DNA from: Methanothrix harundinacea
GTDB taxonomy: Archaea; Halobacteriota; Methanosarcinia; Methanotrichales; Methanotrichaceae
Assembly (NCBI GenBank): GCA_002502785.1
Contig: DAQG01000025.1
Span: 1 to 54,446 of the forward strand
Length of the DNA: 54,446 bases
Reading direction: 5' to 3'
Shown: in pieces, positions 9,425-18,125 of the stretch
How the letters are laid out: each line of letters opens with the position of its first letter
Numbering within the stretch: the stretch's first letter is position 1
Notes under the pieces: generated by a model
What the model was told of the DNA's origin: nothing
The model's database searches: none
Seen by the model: the letters and a program-made list of their open reading frames with translations, nothing else
Program-made: the position numbers and the translations under genes

Positions 9425-9562
9425 CGGCCCTCGCCATCGAGTTCCGCAGGCTGGCGACGGTCCCACGGCCAAGAACTCTCACCCCCCATTCTTCTCTTGA
9501 CGGAGGCGATGGCCTTGGGCGCCATCTCATCAGTGTAAATGTGAGCGTGAAAGTCAATGACC
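9425..9562 (-). pseudogene. Truncated duplicate of the amidohydrolase 5' end
   Basis: Starting at about 9562 leftward, this encodes VIDFHAHIYTDEMAPK and KAIASVKRRMG as in the amidohydrolase at 7218-8015. After a one-base shift it continues with GVRVLGRGTVASLRNSMARAG, matching GVRVPGLGTVSDLKDSMAKAG of the intact gene. Similarity ends near 9425, close to the 3' end of the binding-protein gene. It is too short and frameshifted to function. Confidence 0.85.
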
Positions 9563-9763
9563 ACTGATAACTCCTCCATCCCTCGGCGAGGTATACCTAA
9601 TTAGGCTACTACCTTCAAGTGATCTAAGGGGTAGGGAATAAACTTATCTGTGGACAACATCACCGACCACGACATCGCTTAGTTTTGCATGCTCTCGAAA
9701 ACGTTATATTACCTATGCTTTAATCCATAGCATGATACAAATTAGAAATGCTGGGTATGATAT

Positions 9764-11569
9764 ATGAGACTTTCAAGTTTTCGCATTGAGAATTTTCGTA
9801 ACCTTCGCCTCGTTGAATGTTCGGACGTTCCAGATTTCATGGTTATCTGTGGTGGAAATGGCTGTGGTAAAAGCGCTTTATTAGAAGCGCTAATGACAGC
9901 GAAAGAACGCGCTGGTTCATATGGCAATTTTAATTTTGATTCAAGAGCAGTCTCAGTTGATGCAACAAAAGCAATAATAAAAATCGAGTTAAAATTCTCG
10001 GAACAGGAACGTTCGTTTGTCAGAGAACATTTCGGTAATGAGTGCCCCGAAACAGATGAAATCGTTATCGAAATCAACAAAGGAGGTGGTGCACGTGCGA
10101 TAAAAAGGTCGCCACCGGTAGGTCAATTGCTTAGTTACTATGATCGCACTACCGAATCCCCAGGATTCTTTGACTACATCAATGCTCATCGGCACACAAA
10201 GAAATTCCCTCTTCAAACGTGGGACCCGAGCGTTTTGAGCGAGGAACGGACTAAGCAAACGCTGGCACTTTCAGAGCAGAAATTCCAGTTTACAAAGCAA
10301 TATCTTGTTGGACTCAAGATGAAGGACTTACAGGATATTCAACAATCTGGTAACACAGATATTAAAGATTCATTAAGCGGCATAAAAGATCTGTTTAATC
10401 GTTTTTTTGCCCCAATGGAGTTTAAAGACGTTCTTATACATAAATCACCGTTTGAATTCGTCATTTCAACCCCACAGGGCGATATCGACATCGATGATTT
10501 GAGTTCCGGTGAAAAAGAGATTCTCACAATCTTCATCCGATTTCATCAACTGAAACCAAAGGGTGCTGTAATCCTGTTTGATGAAGCTGACGCGCACCTT
10601 CATCCTGATCTCGAACGACGATACTTGCAAGCATTAAAACAGCTTAGCAAGGGCAATCAGCTATTGCTCACAACTCATTCACCGGAGATGATGATTGCTG
10701 CGGGAACAGACTCTCTTTATACCATACTCAAAGTGCCACCGTCGGATGGCAGCAATCAGTTGATACGTGTAACTCATGATGAACAAATGCACACCATTCT
10801 TTCAGACTTGATGGGGTCAAAAGGAATTGTCAGCTTTAACCAACGTATCATCTTCATCGAGGGAGAAGATTCATCAGCTGATCTTCAAATATATGACGCT
10901 GCATATCCGCCAGCGGAGTACAATATTAGCTTTGTGCCCGTGGGCAACTCTACAATTGTACGAAAAACAGCTGAACGAGTAAATATGTTGCTGACAGCAT
11001 CAGTAGGTTTCCAACAATATTTCAGCATTGTTGATGGCGATATAACTGAGCGCTTTGAACCAGATCCAACGGGTGGTAAGCGTTTATTCCACTTGCCAGT
11101 GTATCATGTTGAAAATTTGTTGATTGATGAGTATGAAATCTTCGAAGTTACCCGTCAAATGTTAGGCCCAGGATGCTCTTACAAAACAGCTGAAGAGGTA
11201 AAAGCAGTTCTGCGCGACCTTGTTCTTTCTAGTACTCATTTAATGGCATATACAAAGGCTCTCTTAGATGCTCGAAAGGCAAAGGGTGCCAAAGAGGCTT
11301 ACGACGCGTTGTTTCAAGGTAGAGATCCTTCGGAAATCCCACCAGTTCGTATTGAGTTTTCAGATGTGTCGGATGAAGCCCGAAGTATATTGCAATCTGC
11401 TCTAGATAATAATACCTGGCAAGCTAAATGTAAAGGCCGCGATCTTCTCAAGGCCTACTGTAGTAAGAACGGCCTCAAATATGAACATTTCAGAAATTTG
11501 CTGATTTCAAGAATAAAAACACCACCCAGACCCCTCGCTGAAATTATGGATAAAATTTTGGATAGTTGA
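9764..11569 (+). CDS. AAA ATPase with C-terminal DUF4435/TOPRIM-like domain (OLD-like, candidate defence)
   Basis: 601 aa. ABC/SMC-type ATPase: Walker A GGNGCGKS at residues 30-37, signature-like LSSGEKE near 246, Walker B VILFDEADAHLHP near 268 and a TTHSP switch near 302. The C-terminal half has FIEGEDSSADLQIYD near 362 and a VDGDI segment near 420, the acidic pattern of DUF4435/TOPRIM-like domains in OLD-related nucleases. OLD, GajA and PtuA relatives act in anti-phage defence; nuclease activity here is inferred, not shown. The gene is distinctly AT-rich compared with top6A. It is inserted opposite to it within 27 bp of the top6A stop, where the amidohydrolase should follow. A TATA-like TTATATTA lies near 9703-9710. 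No partner such as a helicase or HNH gene adjoins. Confidence 0.75.
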   Translation: MRLSSFRIENFRNLRLVECSDVPDFMVICGGNGCGKSALLEALMTAKERAGSYGNFNFDSRAVSVDATKAIIKIELKFSEQERSFVREHFGNECPETDEIVIEINKGGGARAIKRSPPVGQLLSYYDRTTESPGFFDYINAHRHTKKFPLQTWDPSVLSEERTKQTLALSEQKFQFTKQYLVGLKMKDLQDIQQSGNTDIKDSLSGIKDLFNRFFAPMEFKDVLIHKSPFEFVISTPQGDIDIDDLSSGEKEILTIFIRFHQLKPKGAVILFDEADAHLHPDLERRYLQALKQLSKGNQLLLTTHSPEMMIAAGTDSLYTILKVPPSDGSNQLIRVTHDEQMHTILSDLMGSKGIVSFNQRIIFIEGEDSSADLQIYDAAYPPAEYNISFVPVGNSTIVRKTAERVNMLLTASVGFQQYFSIVDGDITERFEPDPTGGKRLFHLPVYHVENLLIDEYEIFEVTRQMLGPGCSYKTAEEVKAVLRDLVLSSTHLMAYTKALLDARKAKGAKEAYDALFQGRDPSEIPPVRIEFSDVSDEARSILQSALDNNTWQAKCKGRDLLKAYCSKNGLKYEHFRNLLISRIKTPPRPLAEIMDKILDS

Positions 11570-11595
11570 GATTTGAGGGGAGACGATCTGCCAGA

Positions 11596-12678
11596 TTAGA
11601 TCATCCCCATCTCCGAGAGCCTCTCGGGGAGGTAGACCCTCGTCACAAAGTCGAGACCCTTCCCCGCGAAGGCCTGCTGCTCAGCCTTCTTCGAGAGCTT
11701 TAACTGGAGCTGTATCTGCTCCTTCCAGTAGTCGGTTGCAAACCTCGGGTCGGTCAGCTCGCTTCGGAGGGCCTGGAGGTCCTGGTCGGTCAATTTGTCT
11801 GTGGAGAGGTCGTAGTTGACGATGTCCGTCGGCTGGACCCCCAGAAACTGGGCCGACGGCGTCACCAGATAGTCGGAGAGGTGAGCGCTCTTGATGGCGC
11901 CGTAGGCGACGCTGGCGAAGATCCGGTATGACCAGGGGTCGCCATCGGTGAAAACGAGGACGGGGAGGGCGAGCTCCTCGTTCAGCCTCTTTATGAGCCG
12001 TCTTGTGGACCTTGCGGGCTGGCCCTTCAGGTGGACGAGGATCGCGTTGTGCTCCTGGTCGAAGCCGTTTTCGATAAGCCTTGCGTGCATTCCGCCGGTC
12101 TCGATCGCCACGACGAACTTCGCGTCGTGATCCTTGAACTCGACGTTGTCGACGTTGAAGGGTATCTGGTAGCCGGCCTCGCCGACGTCCTCCTGGCAGT
12201 GGATCGTCCTCTCGCCCCTCCGGGTCTTCTCACTGATGGTGAGGGGACCGAAAACCGTCGCCCCGTCCTCCTCGGGCCGGACGTGAAAGTCCTCTCTTAG
12301 AAGGGCGGTCAAAATCTCCAGATCTTCGACGAGCCGGTCGCTTTCGGCCTGCTCCCCGAACTTGGCCACATCCCAGTTCTCGGAGATGTAGTATATCTCT
12401 CTCAGGGTGGAGCCCCGGTTGTGCTGAAGGTGCTCTTTGATCAGAAGCTCGACGAGGTAGGATGTCTTGAGGACGCTTTTAGCGCCCCGGACGGTCTTGA
12501 CGGACCGGACGCTCTCCTGGTCGCCGTAGACCCAGATCTCTCCCTCCTGGTCGTACTCGAGGTTGCTCTTCGTCCTGCTGGGAAGGGCGAGGTGAGGCAC
12601 AATCCCCCGCTCGAACTGGTCGTAGAGCGTCTCCGCGAGGCCCAGAAGCCTCTTCCTCGTCGTCTCTGCATCCTTCAT
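11596..12678 (-). CDS. top6A: DNA topoisomerase VI subunit A
   Basis: 360 aa, the DNA-cleaving subunit of archaeal type IIB topoisomerase (Spo11 homologue). The winged-helix CAP domain carries the active-site tyrosine in TLREIYY (residues 91-97). The TOPRIM domain has an acidic Glu in VVAIETGG and the DGDPW metal motif in FTDGDPWSYRIF. It ends with LSEMGMI. The ATG directly follows the TAG of top6B, so the two are translated together and form the A2B2 enzyme that relaxes and decatenates DNA. A second partial copy of its 3' end is at 8053-8165. Confidence 0.97.
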   Translation of the reverse strand: MKDAETTRKRLLGLAETLYDQFERGIVPHLALPSRTKSNLEYDQEGEIWVYGDQESVRSVKTVRGAKSVLKTSYLVELLIKEHLQHNRGSTLREIYYISENWDVAKFGEQAESDRLVEDLEILTALLREDFHVRPEEDGATVFGPLTISEKTRRGERTIHCQEDVGEAGYQIPFNVDNVEFKDHDAKFVVAIETGGMHARLIENGFDQEHNAILVHLKGQPARSTRRLIKRLNEELALPVLVFTDGDPWSYRIFASVAYGAIKSAHLSDYLVTPSAQFLGVQPTDIVNYDLSTDKLTDQDLQALRSELTDPRFATDYWKEQIQLQLKLSKKAEQQAFAGKGLDFVTRVYLPERLSEMGMI

Positions 12679-14514
12679 CTATCCCACCACCCTTGCTCCG
12701 CTGACAAGCTCCGAGGGGACGCCCTCGACCACGGGCTCGGAGAACCTGACCCCCTCTGAGGATACTTTGTACTTGATCTTCTGCCGCTCACCGGGCCGAA
12801 GAGATACCTTCCAGAGGTGGTCGTACCCGTCCCCGAGAGCGATCACCCTCGCGGGAGGCTCGATGGACGTCGCTTCCACCGAGACCGTCTCGTGTAGCTT
12901 GAAGGCCTTGGCGGCATCGCTGTAGTTTGCAACCTCCAACGTAACGAAGGTCTCGCCGTTCTCGGAGGCGATGGACCTTTTGACCAGGAGGTTTCCCATG
13001 ATCTTGGCGACTACGGGGTTGATGTCCGGCTCTTCCCGTTCGAGAAGCTCTGCCAGCTTCTTTGAGATCCTGGGAAGGAGCTTTCTTATGATCTCCTCTT
13101 TCTCCTTTCGCTCAGAGAGGGCGCTCTTTTTGGAGAGGTACCGCCGGAGCTTTCTACCCACTTCTTTGAGCCCTAGCTCCACCTCCGCCACGATCTCGGG
13201 GACGTCGGCGACGGCGTCCTTAGACTCGGAGGTGAAGGGTATGTTCGTCGAGGCGATGTGGACGAGGATGGCCGCCGGCCCCGTGGGAACCCCGCCACCT
13301 GGCTGGCTCAGAGAATAGGTCTTCCAGGATATGTTCTCGATGGCGTGGGTGATGGCGCACCCCCCCTGCTGGTAGAGAAGGGGAACCCGGTTTGCGAACC
13401 TCAATACGTCGACCTTGCCGTCTGCCTTCAGCTCGCCGCCGTAGGCGAGCCCCACCTCCACCTGGAAGGGGTTTCCCGAATAGACCGAGACCGACCTGGT
13501 GGAGGTAGCGATATAATCCACCCGGTACTCTTTTTCCAGGCCCGCCCTTATCAGTTCATCGCCGATGGGGGAGAGGCAGTCGGTGGGGGGCGACTTCAGC
13601 CTCATCTGTTTGAAGGCAGCAAGAAGCCTCGTAGCCTCGGCGTGGGTCAGATCCTGGGGGACCATCTCGGGATCGAGCTCCGCCCGCTCGCAGATCTCCT
13701 GGGATATGATCGCCCCGACGCTGGAGAAAGAGCCCTGAAGGAAGCTTTTGAGCTTCTTCTTATCGGTATACCTGAGCATCTTGATCAGGCCGCCAAGCTC
13801 CATCCCCCAGGGGTGGGGCTTGATCTCGTAGGAGGGGCTTGGCAATTTATCCGTCGCCCTCTCGAAGGTCTCGATGTTGCCGTCGGGCTCTACGAGGGTG
13901 ATCCGCGCGTGGGGGTTGACTATGGCCACGTTCTTTAAATAACCATAAATCGACTGCCTCCGGCTCCGGACGTAAGACCCTTCCATCTCCAGCTCGACCC
14001 GGGTTCCGTGGGGCCGATCCCACTCGGCATCCTCGGTCTTCAGGATCTCGGGCTCGTTGGTGGCGGTGTTGATCATCAGCTCCCAACGGCCGGCTTTGTG
14101 GTTCGGCCCGATCTTGGTGGTGACGGCCGTCGGCCGTCCTGTTGTGAGCTGGGAGTAGAGGACTCCCGCCGAGATCCCGATCCCCTGCTGGCCCCGGCTC
14201 TGCTTGAGAGCGTGAAACCTCGACCCGTAAAGGAGCTTGGCAAAGACCCAGGGAACCTCAGGCCCCACGATGCCGGGGCCGTTATCTTCCACCACCACCC
14301 TGAACCCCTCGCCTCTCCTCATGATCTGGACGAAGATGTCCGGGAGGATATCCGACTCCTCGCAGGCGTCTAGGGAGTTGTCCACCGCCTCCTTGACGGT
14401 GGTTATGAGGGACCGAGGAGCCGAGTCGAAGCCCAGGATCTGGCGGTTCTTCTCGAAAAATTCGGCTACGGAGATGGCCTTCTGATGCTTGGCCAGCTCC
14501 TCTGCTATCTCCAT
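12679..14514 (-). CDS. top6B: DNA topoisomerase VI subunit B
   Basis: 611 aa, the ATPase subunit of topoisomerase VI. The GHKL (Bergerat) fold is visible: KEAVDNSLDAC near residue 40 with the catalytic Glu and metal-binding Asn, EDNGPGI near 78, and the ATP lid GQQGIGISAGVLYS near 115. A helix-two-turn-helix insert and a transducer domain with the switch lysine region follow, then a C-terminal Ig-like extension also seen in methanogen Top6B. ATP binding dimerises it and gates DNA passage through Top6A. The stop codon abuts the top6A start. The RAM-domain gene ends 20 nt upstream, so these three genes are probably one transcript. Confidence 0.97.
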   Translation of the reverse strand: MEIAEELAKHQKAISVAEFFEKNRQILGFDSAPRSLITTVKEAVDNSLDACEESDILPDIFVQIMRRGEGFRVVVEDNGPGIVGPEVPWVFAKLLYGSRFHALKQSRGQQGIGISAGVLYSQLTTGRPTAVTTKIGPNHKAGRWELMINTATNEPEILKTEDAEWDRPHGTRVELEMEGSYVRSRRQSIYGYLKNVAIVNPHARITLVEPDGNIETFERATDKLPSPSYEIKPHPWGMELGGLIKMLRYTDKKKLKSFLQGSFSSVGAIISQEICERAELDPEMVPQDLTHAEATRLLAAFKQMRLKSPPTDCLSPIGDELIRAGLEKEYRVDYIATSTRSVSVYSGNPFQVEVGLAYGGELKADGKVDVLRFANRVPLLYQQGGCAITHAIENISWKTYSLSQPGGGVPTGPAAILVHIASTNIPFTSESKDAVADVPEIVAEVELGLKEVGRKLRRYLSKKSALSERKEKEEIIRKLLPRISKKLAELLEREEPDINPVVAKIMGNLLVKRSIASENGETFVTLEVANYSDAAKAFKLHETVSVEATSIEPPARVIALGDGYDHLWKVSLRPGERQKIKYKVSSEGVRFSEPVVEGVPSELVSGARVVG

Positions 14515-14534
14515 GTCAGAAAAAAGGAGGGAGC

Positions 14535-14765
14535 TTAGAGCTCGGCTCCCACCACCGTCTGGGTTGCGGTCACGTTGTGAATCTCACGGATGGTGTCCAC
14601 CAGGCGGTTTAAGACGCTCAGCCCTTCCACCTCCAGAACCACCACGAAGTCGTACTCGCCGAAGACGTGATAGACGTCCTTGATCCCCTCGATCTCTCTC
14701 AGGGCGTTGTAAACGGTCCTCTCCTGTCCCGGCACCACCTTGACCATCGTCACTCCGATCACCAT
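14535..14765 (-). CDS. Stand-alone Lrp/AsnC ligand-binding (RAM) domain protein
   Basis: 76 aa, consisting only of the RAM domain of Lrp/AsnC regulators (TMVKVVPGQERTVYNALREI, GEYDFVVVLEVEG) with no DNA-binding helix-turn-helix. Such single-domain proteins form alpha-beta sandwich oligomers that bind amino acids or partner regulators; the ligand here is unknown. Its start at 14765 is supported by GGTGGTGAT just upstream and a strong TATA box further up. It precedes top6B by 20 nt and is probably its leader gene. Confidence 0.88.
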   Translation of the reverse strand: MVIGVTMVKVVPGQERTVYNALREIEGIKDVYHVFGEYDFVVVLEVEGLSVLNRLVDTIREIHNVTATQTVVGAEL

Positions 14766-14798
14766 ATTCTATCACCACCTAATATAAACTCAGCCACA

Positions 14799-14809
14799 TT
14801 ATATAAACT
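14799..14809 (-). promoter_or_regulatory. TATA box for the RAM gene-top6B-top6A operon
   Basis: On the minus strand AGTTTATATAA lies about 35-45 nt before the ATG at 14765, placing transcription start near 14775-14780. A second TATA-like TTTATATTA lies at about 14781-14789 but is too close to the start codon to serve the same ATG. Confidence 0.6.
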
Positions 14810-14844
14810 TTTCATGGCTGATTTCGGCTCGTCCGTTTTCGGTC

Positions 14845-15747
14845 TCATCGCTCTTTCCTCTTCTTTGGGGAAGCTTTTCCGCGTCCGCCGAAGAAAACCT
14901 CGTTGTCCTCGATCCTCTCGGTGGCCCCTGGCTCTTCATCCTCGTCGAAGTTCAAAGTCTCGCCGAGGTCTTTGAGTTCGCTGATATCCTCTTCAAGCTC
15001 CTCCGACCTGATCCCGAAAGCATCTTCGCCCTCCCAGGCCGGCCCGGACCGTCCGGATCCTGCCGTCCCCTTTTCGGCTTTTGTCTCAGGGGCCTCGACT
15101 CTCGGCTCTGATATCTCCCCTTTCAGGGATTCGAGGGCTTTCACCACCATCAGCCTGTACCTTTCCAGGTCTGTGGAATAATGGAGGTGAGCTTTTCCGA
15201 TGTCGGCCACGTCCTCGGGGGCCTGGGGCTTTTTGAGAAGCTCGTCGCTGCTGGAGAAGGCGTCGGCACCCCCCATCCCCAGAAATGCCCAGAAGGCTTC
15301 GAGCCGTTCCAGGGTTCTTGCCGCCGACTCCAGGACCCACCGGTCCCTCGTCTCGGAGTCGACCCTCTGGACCGACTCGGCCCTGATGGATATCAGTCTC
15401 GTCCCGTCCTCAGTCTCGTAGACGCTGGGCTTGCCGACGACGGCGACGAAGGCCGGTGGCTCGGTTGCCGACAGAGCCTGGGCGGCGTCGGGCTGGTACT
15501 GGCCAGCGTAGACGAAGATGCTGCCTGTGGGGTCGGCGACCCTGCCCCGCCAGTACTCGACGTCGTCTCCAATGTTGTCCTTCTCGGTGAGGGTTCCCAC
15601 CAGAAGGACCCTGTTACACCGCGCTCCAGTCGGCGTGATCAGGTAGAGGGGTGCGTACTGGTCCTCGTTCTCCCTGAAGGATAGGTCGGAGTCGCGAAGC
15701 TCCTGGGAGAATATCCTTCTTGCAACCTCCCTTGCAAAGCTCGCCAT
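14845..15747 (-). CDS. RPA-associated protein (COG3390-like)
   Basis: 300 aa. The N-terminal ~110 residues form an OB-fold-like domain (NRVLLVGTLTEKDN, WRGRVADPTGSIFVYAGQYQP). The middle is helical, and the C-terminal third is acidic and low-complexity, ending in a basic tail (SPKKRKER). The family is found in euryarchaea next to RPA genes and co-purifies with RPA in haloarchaea, so a role in single-stranded DNA binding or repair follows from context. The start codon lies 1 nt beyond the RPA stop, so the two are translationally coupled. The acidic tail may mimic DNA or contact other replication proteins; this is an inference. Confidence 0.85.
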   Translation of the reverse strand: MASFAREVARRIFSQELRDSDLSFRENEDQYAPLYLITPTGARCNRVLLVGTLTEKDNIGDDVEYWRGRVADPTGSIFVYAGQYQPDAAQALSATEPPAFVAVVGKPSVYETEDGTRLISIRAESVQRVDSETRDRWVLESAARTLERLEAFWAFLGMGGADAFSSSDELLKKPQAPEDVADIGKAHLHYSTDLERYRLMVVKALESLKGEISEPRVEAPETKAEKGTAGSGRSGPAWEGEDAFGIRSEELEEDISELKDLGETLNFDEDEEPGATERIEDNEVFFGGRGKASPKKRKER

Positions 15748-15748
15748 C

Positions 15749-16999
15749 TCAGATCGCCTCCTGGGCCCGGGCCCTATTCACGAGGGCATCGGCCTCTCCC
15801 TCGGTCACAGGGGGAACTTCCGAGATCGTCTCGACGAGGATGTACCGGTCGACTGTCGGTCCTGAGGCGGTGTAGTACCTCCCGAGAAGCCTCTCCTCGA
15901 TCATGCCCCTCACCACTTCGTGGTCGAGGGCCTCCATCGCCATCGTCTTCGCCTCCTCCATGCTGATTCCGATGAGGCTCTCGGTCCTCTCCCGGTTGAT
16001 CAGAATCTCCTGGACCTTCAATCCATCGTCCAGTACCGCCTTGATCCGGAGGTCGTAGGTTCCCTCCTGCTTTCCGTGCTCGCCGCAGACACCTTTCGTC
16101 AGCATCCTCCTGCAGACGGGACAGCGCTTGATCAGCCCCGACCCCTTCTGGACGTCCACGATGGACCCCGTGAACTTCGCTTCCTGAGGGCTGACCTCGA
16201 TCTCTTCTTCCAGGGGATCGAATCCGCTCGTCCTGTTCAGCTTGACGCTGAACCTCCCCTCGAACTCGTCGGTGACTACGTTTTTGAAGAGGTAGCTCTC
16301 CCCCTCCACCAGATCCGGAAGCTCGGACTTCGTCCACTTGACGAACTTGATGACCCCGGTATCGTCGCCGATGAGACCTGTCTGGGATATCGTCTCGCTC
16401 GTCGGATCCCAGAGCTGGACCACCTTCGCCCTCAGATCGATCCACCGCGCTGGTTCTGCGATCTCCGAGATCTTCATCTCCTGGACCTGGCCCCCTGCCG
16501 GGGCTTCGGCAGCCGTAACCTCCTCGGCCAGCTCCTCGATCCCGCTCGTCCTGTTCAACTTGACGCTGAACCTACCCTGGAACTCGTCGGTGACTACGTT
16601 TTTGAAGTGGTAGCTTTTTCCCAGCTCCATGTCCGGAAGCTCGGACTTCGTCCACTTGACGAACTTTATGGTGCCGGTCTCGTCCCCGATGAGGCCCGTC
16701 TGGGATATGGCGCTGCTAGTCGGCTCCCAGAGCTCTACCACCTTCGCCTCCAGGTCGATCCATCGGCTGGGACTGTTGATCTCGCCGACCTTCAGGCTCT
16801 CGCTCTTTCTCGCGACAAAGGACGCAGGCGCAATGCCGTGCTCTTTGAGAAAATAGTTGACTACGCTCCGGGTCGCCTCGCCCTCAGGGACCCCGAACTT
16901 CTCCACCAGGAGCCTCATGCGGCTCTCCACCTCGTCTGCGGGAACCTCCACGTTCTGATCCCGCAACCGAGCCAAAATCTGCTCTACGGCTGCTTTCAT
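15749..16999 (-). CDS. rpa: Replication factor A (RPA), single-stranded DNA-binding protein
   Basis: 416 aa from the chosen start. It has an N-terminal helical region, two OB folds (about residues 70-160 and 175-265) and a C-terminal zinc-finger OB fold (CPVCRRM then CGEHG). It coats single-stranded DNA in replication, repair and recombination. The two central OB folds are strikingly alike: both contain ISQTGLIGD, IKFVKWTKSELPD and GRFSVKLNRTSG, so one arose by recent internal duplication. The ATG at 16999 was chosen because GGAGGT sits at 17008-17013 with an 8-nt spacer. A start 15 codons upstream lacks such a site. It is upstream partner of the COG3390 gene. Confidence 0.95.
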   Translation of the reverse strand: MKAAVEQILARLRDQNVEVPADEVESRMRLLVEKFGVPEGEATRSVVNYFLKEHGIAPASFVARKSESLKVGEINSPSRWIDLEAKVVELWEPTSSAISQTGLIGDETGTIKFVKWTKSELPDMELGKSYHFKNVVTDEFQGRFSVKLNRTSGIEELAEEVTAAEAPAGGQVQEMKISEIAEPARWIDLRAKVVQLWDPTSETISQTGLIGDDTGVIKFVKWTKSELPDLVEGESYLFKNVVTDEFEGRFSVKLNRTSGFDPLEEEIEVSPQEAKFTGSIVDVQKGSGLIKRCPVCRRMLTKGVCGEHGKQEGTYDLRIKAVLDDGLKVQEILINRERTESLIGISMEEAKTMAMEALDHEVVRGMIEERLLGRYYTASGPTVDRYILVETISEVPPVTEGEADALVNRARAQEAI

Positions 17000-17121
17000 G
17001 ATATATGACCTCCAGTTTTTATTTAATAGAGAGGCAATACTCAAGTCGCCTTCATGGTAGATAAACTTACTTCCGGCGGGGCGAAAGTAATATTGGATCT
17101 GGCGGAAGAGTAGGTAGCAAG

Positions 17122-18039
17122 ATGAAGATCACGACCTGGTTTGGAACCCTCGACGACGAATCCGGTGAGGTCGCCCTGGCCGGAGCGCCCGACGAGATGG
17201 CCGAAGGGCTGATTAGGATCTCGGAGGACGAGGCCTTCTCTGGGTTTGGGAGATTGGAGGGCACCACCCCTCAGGCGGCGGTCCAGCCCGACCTTCGCAC
17301 CCTCGCCCTGGCGAGTGGCCTTTTCCGGGACGATTCCGAGTATAACGCCGCCATCCGGGAGACGGCTCTTAGTCTTGTGAGACGGAAGCTCCGGGCTCAG
17401 GCTGGAGCCGAGGCGGAGCTTCTCCAGACGATCGAGGCCCTCGACGATTTGAACGAGGTAATAAACAGGCTCGAAGAGAGGCTCTACGAGTGGTCCCGCC
17501 TCCACGACGATCGTCGCTTGCGGGGCAAAGCCCTTGCAGAATTCCTGGCCGAAGAGGAGGAATCGATCGGGGCGCTGGCCCGATCCATCCTCGATCTTCA
17601 AGATGCTCGCCGTTCGGTCCAAAATAGCCTAGAGACTGCGACGGTCCAGATCGCTCCGAACCTCTCGAACCTCGCAGGACCGCTTCTCGCGGCGAGGATG
17701 ATATCGAGAGCGGGAGGTCTCAAGCGCCTCTCGGAGATGCCGGCCTCGGCGATCCAGGTGATGGGGGCGGAAAAGGCACTTTTCAAGCATCTGCGGGGAA
17801 AGGCTCCATCACCCAAGCATGGCATGATCTATAGACATCCTGCCGTCATGGGAACGTCGAGGATGCTGCGGGGTCGGGCCGCTCGCGCCTTGGCGGCGAA
17901 GCTCGCCATCGGGTCTCGTATCGACCGATACTCGGGCGAGCTGAATTCCGACCTGAAACCGGCTCTGGACCTTAGGATCGACGAGATCCGACGAAGCAAG
18001 CCGGGAAAACGAAGAACAGGAAAGAGGCCGAGGCGATGA
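17122..18039 (+). CDS. aNop5/Nop56-58, C/D-box sRNP core protein
   Basis: 305 aa. It has an N-terminal domain, a central coiled coil (about 110-190) and a C-terminal Nop domain. The Nop domain carries APNLSNLAGPLLAARMI and ASAIQVMGAEKALFKHLRG, then HGMIYRHPAV, and a basic tail (KPGKRRTGKRPRR). It bridges L7Ae, guide RNA and fibrillarin in the 2'-O-methylation complex that modifies rRNA and tRNA. In most archaea fibrillarin follows directly; here a secreted protein gene does, so fibrillarin must be elsewhere. It is transcribed divergently from RPA. Its start is the first ATG and the length is somewhat short for the family. Confidence 0.9.
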   Translation: MKITTWFGTLDDESGEVALAGAPDEMAEGLIRISEDEAFSGFGRLEGTTPQAAVQPDLRTLALASGLFRDDSEYNAAIRETALSLVRRKLRAQAGAEAELLQTIEALDDLNEVINRLEERLYEWSRLHDDRRLRGKALAEFLAEEEESIGALARSILDLQDARRSVQNSLETATVQIAPNLSNLAGPLLAARMISRAGGLKRLSEMPASAIQVMGAEKALFKHLRGKAPSPKHGMIYRHPAVMGTSRMLRGRAARALAAKLAIGSRIDRYSGELNSDLKPALDLRIDEIRRSKPGKRRTGKRPRR

Positions 18040-18079
18040 AACGATCCGCCTCCAGTCCGAAAGCCTGGTGTCCACCAGA

Positions 18080-18087
18080 TTTATAAT
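18080..18087 (+). promoter_or_regulatory. TATA box of the first secreted paralogue
   Basis: TTTATAAT lies 39 nt before the ATG at 18126. The same box in similar surroundings occurs at 18655-18662 before the second paralogue, and both starts are preceded by an AAAGGGG stretch, so promoter and gene were duplicated together. Confidence 0.6.
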
Positions 18088-18125
18088 GAAGTTGCCAAAA
18101 TACGAGGGTTAGAAAGGGGTCGATC

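Noticed and set aside
9589..9605. Overlapping palindromes AGGTATACCT and CCTAATTAGG as an operator
   Set aside because: They lie upstream of the truncated amidohydrolase fragment, with no intact gene correctly placed for control; both are short enough to be chance.
12971..16856. Long plus-strand open frames opposite top6B and RPA
   Set aside because: They are mirror frames of GC-rich coding sequence on the other strand, with no homology or start sites of their own.
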